6,032 bases of DNA from an uncultured Ruminococcus sp. GTDB lineage: Bacteria; Bacillota; Clostridia; Oscillospirales; Ruminococcaceae. Made by a program: the position numbers and the translations under genes. Below the pieces are notes generated by a model. The model made no database searches. It saw only the letters and a list, made by a program, of their open reading frames with translations, and was not told where the DNA came from. This document shows, in pieces, positions 1 to 4,052 of the stretch. Each line of letters opens with the position of its first letter. Position 1 is the first letter of the stretch. Location of the stretch: contig CAMNJD010000398.1 in assembly GCA_946540705.1 (NCBI GenBank), positions 1 through 6,032 of the forward strand, read 5' to 3'.

Positions 1-794
1 TCGTCAACGCCGTGATTCTTTGCGGCGGAGATCGGAACGACCGGCACACCGAGCCGCTGCTCCATGGCGTTGACGTCGATGCTGCCGCCGTTCGCGGTCA
101 GCTCATCCATCATATTCACCGCGACCACAACCGGTATATTCATCTCAAGGAGCTGCATTGTGAGATACAGATTCCGTTCAATGTTTGTTGCATCGACAAT
201 ATTGATGACCGCATGCGGCTTTTCATTCAGCACAAAATTCCGCGAAACGATCTCCTCGCTGCTGTAGGGCGACATGGAATAGATGCCGGGGAGGTCGGTG
301 ATGCGCGTGTTCGGTCTGCCCTTGATCGCGCCGTCCTTGCGGTCTACTGTCACGCCGGGAAAATTGCCGACATGCTGCTTGGCGCCGGTCAGCCGGTTGA
401 AAAGCGTTGTCTTGCCGCTGTTCTGGTTGCCGACGAGCGCGAAGGTCAGGACAGTATCCTCCGGCAGCGGGGTGCCGCTCCCCTTGGGATGAAACCGGCC
501 GCCCTCGCCGAGGCCGGGGTGTTCTGTGTTTTTGCGCATTGGCTTGCGGTCGGCAGCCAGCTCCTTCTTTGAAACAGGCTCCGCGCCGATCTGCTCTGCA
601 TCGGTCAGCCGGAGCGTCAGCTCATAGCCGTGCAGCCGCAGCTCGACCGGGTCGCCCATCGGCGCATACTTGACGACCTGCACCTCTGTCCCGGGGATGA
701 GCCCCATGTCGAGAAAATGCTGACGCAGTGCGCCGCTGCCGCCGATCTGCGTGATCCGGCAGCTCTCGCCGACTTTGATATCCTTTAAGGTCAT
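1..794 (-). CDS. feoB: FeoA-FeoB fusion ferrous iron transporter, N-terminal part (runs off the left edge)
   Basis: Imports Fe2+ across the cytoplasmic membrane; FeoB is the GTPase-linked permease and FeoA a small SH3-like partner. The visible 264 residues contain both in one chain. Residues 1-73 are FeoA-like (GESCRITQIGG, then HFLDMGLIPGTEV, ending in ELTLRLTDAEQI). Residues 74-112 are a charged, glycine-rich linker. The FeoB G domain starts near 115: G1 GNQNSGKT at 122-129, G2 GVTV at 147-150, G3 DLPG at 167-170, the FeoB hallmark VDATNIERNLYL at 200-211, G4 NMMD at 227-230 and G5 SAAK at 256-259. The helical spacer and membrane domain lie beyond position 1. The ATG at 794 is set by GGAGG at 803-807, 8 nt upstream. 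The gene is divergent from surE, with its own promoter and a long leader. FeoA and FeoB are usually separate genes, although fusions are known. The visible frame has no stop or frameshift. Confidence 0.96.
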   Translation of the reverse strand, partial: MTLKDIKVGESCRITQIGGSGALRQHFLDMGLIPGTEVQVVKYAPMGDPVELRLHGYELTLRLTDAEQIGAEPVSKKELAADRKPMRKNTEHPGLGEGGRFHPKGSGTPLPEDTVLTFALVGNQNSGKTTLFNRLTGAKQHVGNFPGVTVDRKDGAIKGRPNTRITDLPGIYSMSPYSSEEIVSRNFVLNEKPHAVINIVDATNIERNLYLTMQLLEMNIPVVVAVNMMDELTANGGSIDVNAMEQRLGVPVVPISAAKNHGVD

Positions 795-799
795 TCGAT

Positions 800-855
800 G
801 TTCCTCCGTTGCGATTGATCGTTCAGTGACCCGCATGCCGTTAGACTGAGGTAAC
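800..855 (-). promoter_or_regulatory. feoAB ribosome binding site with a candidate anti-Shine-Dalgarno pairing
   Basis: The feoAB transcript carries GGAGGAAC (807-800) 5 to 8 nt before the ATG. Upstream in the same leader, GUUACCUC (855-848) can pair with GAGGAAC (806-800): seven base pairs with one bulged A. This would mask the ribosome binding site. A weaker alternative pairs GUU and CAGU of the same segment with ACUGAAC (827-821) across a 4-nt bulge, which would free the site. The ribosome binding site is secure. The masking is inferred from complementarity alone and has not been tested by folding or conservation. Confidence 0.4.
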
Positions 856-860
856 AGCAG

Positions 861-918
861 GTGTAAGAAATTCGCAGCCCGTTTGGAGCCGCGCCAGGCA
901 TATTTCTGATCTTTACAC
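861..918 (-). promoter_or_regulatory. Long imperfect hairpin in the feoAB 5' leader, possible cis-regulatory RNA
   Basis: In the minus-strand RNA, GUGUA (918-914) pairs with UACAC (865-861), and AGAAAU (907-902) with AUUUCU (871-866), with a 6-nt bulge on one side. At the tip, CGCGGCUC (893-886) pairs with GGGCUGCG (880-873) around the 5-nt loop CAAAC. Two tip pairs are G-U in the minus-strand RNA but would be A-C mismatches in the plus-strand RNA, so the fold favours the feoAB transcript. It ends 66 nt before the feoAB start, just upstream of a possible anti-Shine-Dalgarno segment. I do not recognise it as a named riboswitch; what I recall of the NiCo (czcD) class does not match. Confidence 0.4.
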
Positions 919-959
919 TCTTTCCGGATAATTCTAATCCATTCGGACACCGTTACCCT

Positions 960-988
960 ATTATAATACATTCCCGAAAAGAATGCAA
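960..988 (-). promoter_or_regulatory. Promoter of feoAB (sigma-A type)
   Basis: On the minus strand the -35 box is TTGCAT (988-983), followed by a 17-nt spacer and a perfect TATAAT -10 box (965-960). Transcription would start near 953, giving a leader of roughly 160 nt before the feoAB ATG, which is long enough for regulatory structure. It is back to back with the surE promoter, with about 40 bp between the two -35 boxes. Inverted repeats overlie the -35 box and spacer. Confidence 0.8.
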
Positions 989-998
989 GTCCTTTTCG
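975..998. promoter_or_regulatory. Inverted repeat over the feoAB -35 box, candidate operator
   Basis: CGAAAAG (975-981), a 10-nt spacer and CTTTTCG (992-998) form a perfect 7-bp inverted repeat that brackets the feoAB -35 box at 983-988. A second, overlapping and imperfect repeat pairs TACATTC (967-973) with GAATGCA (981-987). The placement is what one expects of a repressor site. It does not match the Fur or DtxR consensus as I know them, so the regulator is unknown. Confidence 0.35.
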
Positions 999-1027
999 AC
1001 ATTTTCCGGGAAATTTTCTGCGGCCTA

Positions 1028-1057
1028 TTTACAAATCACACGGTTCCGTGCTATAAT
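1028..1057 (+). promoter_or_regulatory. surE: Promoter of surE (sigma-A type)
   Basis: TTTACA (1028-1033), an 18-nt spacer and a perfect TATAAT (1052-1057) precede surE. Transcription would start near 1064, giving a short leader of about 33 nt that contains AAGGAG (1084-1089), 7 nt before the ATG. Confidence 0.75.
1039..1050. promoter_or_regulatory. Palindrome CACGG-TT-CCGTG in the surE promoter spacer
   Basis: A perfect 5-bp inverted repeat with a 2-nt centre lies entirely between the -35 and -10 boxes of surE, ending one base before the -10 box area. A protein bound here would block RNA polymerase. It is short enough to arise by chance, so the operator reading is tentative. Confidence 0.3.
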
Positions 1058-1096
1058 GTATGCATTCACGATCCCCGATAGAAAAGGAGAACACCC

Positions 1097-1825
1097 ATGC
1101 GTTCCATACTGATCACCAATGACGACGGCATTGCCGCAGACGGTCTGGTGCGGCTCGCGGCGGCTGCATCTGCGTTCGGCGAGGTCTGGGTCGTAGCACC
1201 CGAAAGCCAGCGCAGCGCTGCCTCCCACAGTATCTCACTCCACGACCATATCGACGTATTTCCGCATGATTTCCCCGTTCCGGGTGTGCATGCATTCGCA
1301 TGCAGCGGCACCCCCGGCGACTGCGTGCGCGTCGGCAGCCTGAATGTCATGCCGCACCGTCCGGATGCCGTACTCTCCGGCATCAACTTCGGGTTCAATG
1401 TCGCTTCGGATATCCAGTATTCCGCAACGGCCGGTGCTGCTTTTGAGGCTGCATTTCAGGGGCTCCGTGCAATCGCGCTTTCCGAGCCTGCGACCGGACT
1501 GCATGCCGTAACCGATGCCTATTTGCAGGAAATTCTCGCACGCCTGCTTGATGAGGAGCCGATCCCCGGACAGATCCGCAATGTCAATTTTCCGGACTGT
1601 CCGCTCACAGCATGCAGGGGCATCCGTTGGCATACGGGCGTTTCCCGCGGCATGATCTACCGCGATCATTATAATGTGCTGAAGCAGCTTCCCGGCGGCG
1701 GGATGCGGCTGATGGTCGAGGGCGCAGAAACCCATGAGGCCGAGGACGGCACCGATTTCCGCGCAATTCTCGACGGCTTTGTCTCCGTCGGGACTGTCAA
1801 CAACATCGGATATCCTGTGGTATAA
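1097..1825 (+). CDS. surE: SurE, 5'/3'-nucleotidase (survival protein E family)
   Basis: A cytoplasmic metal-dependent phosphatase that removes phosphate from nucleoside 5'- and 3'-monophosphates; some members also cut short polyphosphate. The 242-residue length is normal for the family. Family motifs appear in order: N8-D9-D10-G11 with the metal-binding aspartates, VVAPESQRSAASHSIS at 32-47 with the metal-ligand serine S40, SGTPGDCV at 70-77, and SGINFGFN at 94-101 with the metal-ligand N97. YSATAGAAFEA at 108-118 is a variant of the usual YSGTVGAA, and TDFRAILDGFVSV at 219-231 is the C-terminal motif. The ATG has AAGGAG 7 nt upstream and a promoter just before it. It is a single-gene transcription unit, divergent from feoAB and closed by a hairpin directly after the stop. 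In many bacteria surE sits with stress or isoaspartate-repair genes; no such partner is visible here. Confidence 0.95.
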   Translation: MRSILITNDDGIAADGLVRLAAAASAFGEVWVVAPESQRSAASHSISLHDHIDVFPHDFPVPGVHAFACSGTPGDCVRVGSLNVMPHRPDAVLSGINFGFNVASDIQYSATAGAAFEAAFQGLRAIALSEPATGLHAVTDAYLQEILARLLDEEPIPGQIRNVNFPDCPLTACRGIRWHTGVSRGMIYRDHYNVLKQLPGGGMRLMVEGAETHEAEDGTDFRAILDGFVSVGTVNNIGYPVV

Positions 1826-1866
1826 AAAGCTCCCCTTGCCTGTGTCATGCAGACAAGGGGAGCTTT
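1826..1866. terminator. Bidirectional intrinsic terminator between surE and the convergent ABC operon
   Basis: AAAGCTCCCCTTG (1826-1838) and CAAGGGGAGCTTT (1854-1866) form a perfect 13-bp GC-rich stem. An inner CTG/CAG pairing closes a 7-nt loop after one mismatch. The stem begins directly after the surE stop and ends 16 nt from the stop of the opposing operon. Read on the minus strand it is followed by five T (1828-1824), so it is the stronger terminator for the operon. On the plus strand the T run is short, so surE termination may be less efficient. Confidence 0.85.
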
Positions 1867-1882
1867 GCAGCTTTATACGGAA

Positions 1883-3265
1883 TCAGCAGAAGCGGCCAAG
1901 ATCAACAAATTCCGGTGTATCGACAATTCCCTCCGTACCTGTGAATGCTGCCTGAAGGGTATTGGTATCATAGTCGGCGATCAGCAGAAAGACGACGCCT
2001 TGACTGCGGATGTTCTCTGTGAAGGAATCGACCGGCTCGGAGGTCAGCAGTTCTTTGAAGCGGGAAACCGTCAGCTTTTCGCCGGTTCCGAACATTCGCT
2101 CATACTTTTTCCAGCGTGTAATATCGTGCGCCGAAACGGTCATGCCATCCGGATTGCCCTCTGCGGCATATGCATTGACCGCGCAGACACAGCCCGCTGC
2201 ATTCCATGTCAGCCCATCGGCGAGCGGTGTATGTTCATCGCGCAGGATCGCTTTCCCTTCCGGTGCGACGCAGTTTTCTGCGACGAATGCGTCCTTTGCA
2301 TCGGTCAGGAAGACATTGTGACTGTATGTGTACTGCGGTGTGTGCGCTGTCAGGTACTCACCGGCTTCTCTGGCAGTGCTGTATTGCTCCAGTGCTTCCC
2401 GCATCGCAAAAGAGTATGCGATTTTGTTCTCGCAGGTAAACTCGTCTGAAGTGCCGACATCGAGGTCTGCTGCCATTACACCGTTATCGTTGACACCGGT
2501 TACGACATCGAGTATGCCGAGCGTGGAGACAGAGATCAGCGAGCGGTCGCCGTTTTTGAAATGCAGTACACTGTGTGCGGTACACATTTTGTTGTCGCGT
2601 CCCAGATCCCATTCAAGAATTCTGGCGGAGATCCGCTTGCCGGAAGCGGTGCGGCTGCCGTCCGCGGTGATCGTGCTGCATGCGTAGTTCCGCAGAACAT
2701 CGGGCACCAGATGCAGCAGATCTGCCTCATAGCGGGAGAGCTTTCCGTCCTGTGCGATCCCGGCAGTACCGCCGCTGAAGCCGCCCGCAAAGCCCTCGAG
2801 TTCCTCCCGGTATTCCTCCGGAAGCGCAGCCTTCAGCGCATCTATGCGTTCTGCGATCATTTTCGGCGTATCATTTTCATCGTAGGACTCGAAGGAGAGC
2901 CGGATCAGCTCGTTCAGATAGTCGTCCGCGAAGGCTTCATAGTCCGGCATCGCCTCCTGGATCGCTTCGGCATAGGCGGCGCCTGCGGCCTTGTGATCGC
3001 CCGTTGTCAGGTCGAGTGTTACATCGAAATAGCTCTTTTTTTTTCGGATCACGCACAGCCCGTCTGCGGAGGAATATTCCGCTTCGGTCGGCTCCGCAGT
3101 GGGGGCGATACCCTCATAGCGGCTGCCGCTCGCGAGTGCCGCGACCGGTTCGAGCGTGCTGCCGCTCTGTTCCGGCGCGGAGAAACCTTCATAGGTCGGC
3201 TCAGAGCAGCCGCAGGTCAGCAGGAAAACCGCAGCCGCAGCCGCGCAGATCATGTTTCGTTTCAC
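1883..3265 (-). CDS. Surface lipoprotein with C45/AAT-like Ntn-hydrolase domain (predicted self-processing amide hydrolase or acyltransferase)
   Basis: A predicted membrane-anchored enzyme of 460 residues. Residues 1-20 are a lipoprotein signal peptide (basic start, alanine-rich core, LLTCGC, most likely lipidated on C20). Residues 21-66 are a Ser/Glu/Pro-rich spacer with an imperfect repeat (YEGFSAPEQ and YEGIAPTAE). The rest resembles peptidase family C45 (acyl-CoA:6-APA acyltransferase) and NAAA/choloylglycine hydrolases: EELEGFAGGFSGG at 154-166, the putative nucleophile in ACSTITADG with C196, ARILEWD at 214-220 aligning with the family's GRNLDY, GVNDNGVMAADLDVG at 257-271, SHNVFLTDAKDAFVAE at 315-330, N364 near the usual TNHF position, and R384 in SAHDITRW. 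Family knowledge suggests self-cleavage at A195-C196, giving a lipid-anchored alpha chain and a catalytic beta chain. The start is GTG at 3265, 8 nt after AAGGAGG. It is the last gene of the ABC operon. Family placement comes from motif reading only, and the substrate is unknown. Confidence 0.72.
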   Translation of the reverse strand: MKRNMICAAAAAVFLLTCGCSEPTYEGFSAPEQSGSTLEPVAALASGSRYEGIAPTAEPTEAEYSSADGLCVIRKKKSYFDVTLDLTTGDHKAAGAAYAEAIQEAMPDYEAFADDYLNELIRLSFESYDENDTPKMIAERIDALKAALPEEYREELEGFAGGFSGGTAGIAQDGKLSRYEADLLHLVPDVLRNYACSTITADGSRTASGKRISARILEWDLGRDNKMCTAHSVLHFKNGDRSLISVSTLGILDVVTGVNDNGVMAADLDVGTSDEFTCENKIAYSFAMREALEQYSTAREAGEYLTAHTPQYTYSHNVFLTDAKDAFVAENCVAPEGKAILRDEHTPLADGLTWNAAGCVCAVNAYAAEGNPDGMTVSAHDITRWKKYERMFGTGEKLTVSRFKELLTSEPVDSFTENIRSQGVVFLLIADYDTNTLQAAFTGTEGIVDTPEFVDLGRFC

Positions 3266-3273
3266 GGGTTCAT

Positions 3274-3280
3274 CCTCCTT
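3274..3280 (-). promoter_or_regulatory. Ribosome binding site that fixes the GTG start of the lipoprotein gene
   Basis: AAGGAGG (3280-3274) overlaps the TAA stop of the ATPase gene (3281-3279) and stands 8 nt from the GTG at 3265. An ATG at 3273 touches the ribosome binding site and meets a stop after three codons, so it is not the start. The in-frame ATG at 3253 (M5) is too far away and would shorten the basic start of the signal peptide. This layout suggests translational coupling. Confidence 0.8.
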
Positions 3281-4037
3281 ACCAGCCCAGATCGTTCAGC
3301 CATGTCCGCAGCCTGCGTTCGCGGCTGTTCAGCTCTGACTCATCCTCCGGCTTTCCGAGCTGCAATTCGCCCTGAATGCCGCCGTCCACAAGATAGATCA
3401 CGCGCTCACTCTGTGCCGCGACGCGCTCACTGTGCGTGACCATGAGGATACCCGTGCCTTCGCGGTTCGCATTTGACAGCTCGCGCATGACGTCGCCCGC
3501 TGCCTTGGAATTCAGCGCACCGGTCGGCTCATCGGCAAAGATGACCTTCGGGTCATTGATGAGCGCACGGCAAAGGCATGCGCGCTGGAGCTGTCCGCCG
3601 GAGACTTCATGGATGCTGTGATCGGCGATCTCAATGATGCCGAGCCTGCGCATCAGTGCCTCTGCACGTTCGTTGACTGCTCTGCGGTCGGTGCCCGCCT
3701 GATAGCCGGGCAGCACGATATTGTCGAGAATGCTGAGCTTTTTCATCATGTACATCTGCTGGAAGATGAAGCCCATCTCTGTGAGGCGCAGGCGGTTCAG
3801 CTCCTTGGGCTTCATCTCCGAGAGCATCCGGTCAGCGAACCTGACCTCGCCGGAGGTCGGACTGTCCATGCCGCTGACGGTATAGAGCAGCGTGGATTTT
3901 CCGCTGCCGCTGGGACCCATGATACTGACGAATTCTCCCTCGTTCATCGTAAAATTGACATTGCACAGGACATTGTTGCTGTTCGTGCGGATGATAAATG
4001 TTTTGCAGAGATCGGTCACAGACAAAACCTGATTCAT
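3279..4037 (-). CDS. ABC transporter ATPase, MacB/Bce/LolD-like (type VII ABC superfamily)
   Basis: The cytoplasmic motor that binds ATP and drives the FtsX-type permease encoded just upstream. All core motifs are intact in 252 residues, the usual length: Walker A GPSGSGKST at 41-49, Q-loop FIFQQ with Q93, signature VSGGQLQRA at 145-153, Walker B VIFADE at 165-170 with catalytic E170, D-loop TGALNS at 172-177 and H-loop H202 in VTHSE. GALN rather than SALD at the D-loop, and MSEMKPKELNRLRLTEMGFIFQ-like spacing before the Q-loop, fit the MacB/LolD/BceA branch rather than nutrient importers. Start ATG at 4037. It lies 13 nt after the permease stop and 13 nt before the lipoprotein start. The substrate cannot be told from the ATPase. 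Confidence 0.95.
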   Translation of the reverse strand: MNQVLSVTDLCKTFIIRTNSNNVLCNVNFTMNEGEFVSIMGPSGSGKSTLLYTVSGMDSPTSGEVRFADRMLSEMKPKELNRLRLTEMGFIFQQMYMMKKLSILDNIVLPGYQAGTDRRAVNERAEALMRRLGIIEIADHSIHEVSGGQLQRACLCRALINDPKVIFADEPTGALNSKAAGDVMRELSNANREGTGILMVTHSERVAAQSERVIYLVDGGIQGELQLGKPEDESELNSRERRLRTWLNDLGW

Positions 4038-4045
4038 TGCAGCAG

Positions 4046-4052
4046 CCTCCTT
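4046..4052 (-). promoter_or_regulatory. Ribosome binding site of the ABC ATPase, overlapping the permease stop
   Basis: AAGGAGG (4052-4046) shares bases with the TAA stop of the permease (4053-4051) and is 8 nt from the ATPase ATG at 4037. The spacing and overlap are identical to the next junction in the operon, implying matched, coupled synthesis of permease, ATPase and lipoprotein. Confidence 0.8.

Noticed and set aside
12..572. Plus-strand open frame opposite feoAB
   Set aside because: The minus strand carries an unbroken FeoA-FeoB sequence with all G motifs; the plus frame shows no motif and no ribosome binding site.
795..953. Known iron or nickel/cobalt riboswitch in the feoAB leader
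   Set aside because: The conserved bases I recall for the NiCo (czcD) class are not apparent, so I report only an unnamed structured leader.
1001..1017. Small palindrome TTTCC-G-GGAAA between the two promoters
   Set aside because: The arms are only 5 bp in an AT-rich stretch, and it lies outside both promoter cores; too weak to call an operator.
1235..1735. Minus-strand open frame inside surE
   Set aside because: It lies wholly within a complete, well-recognised surE gene and has no supporting signals.
3262..3273. ATG at 3273 as start of the lipoprotein gene
   Set aside because: It touches the ribosome binding site, is out of frame and stops after three codons; the GTG at 3265 has proper spacing and leads into a signal peptide.
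2561..3439. Long plus-strand open frame (292 codons) opposite the lipoprotein and ATPase genes
   Set aside because: It spans two clearly recognised minus-strand genes and their junction, has no family motifs or good ribosome binding site, and is Cys/Arg-rich as expected of antisense reading of GC-rich codons.
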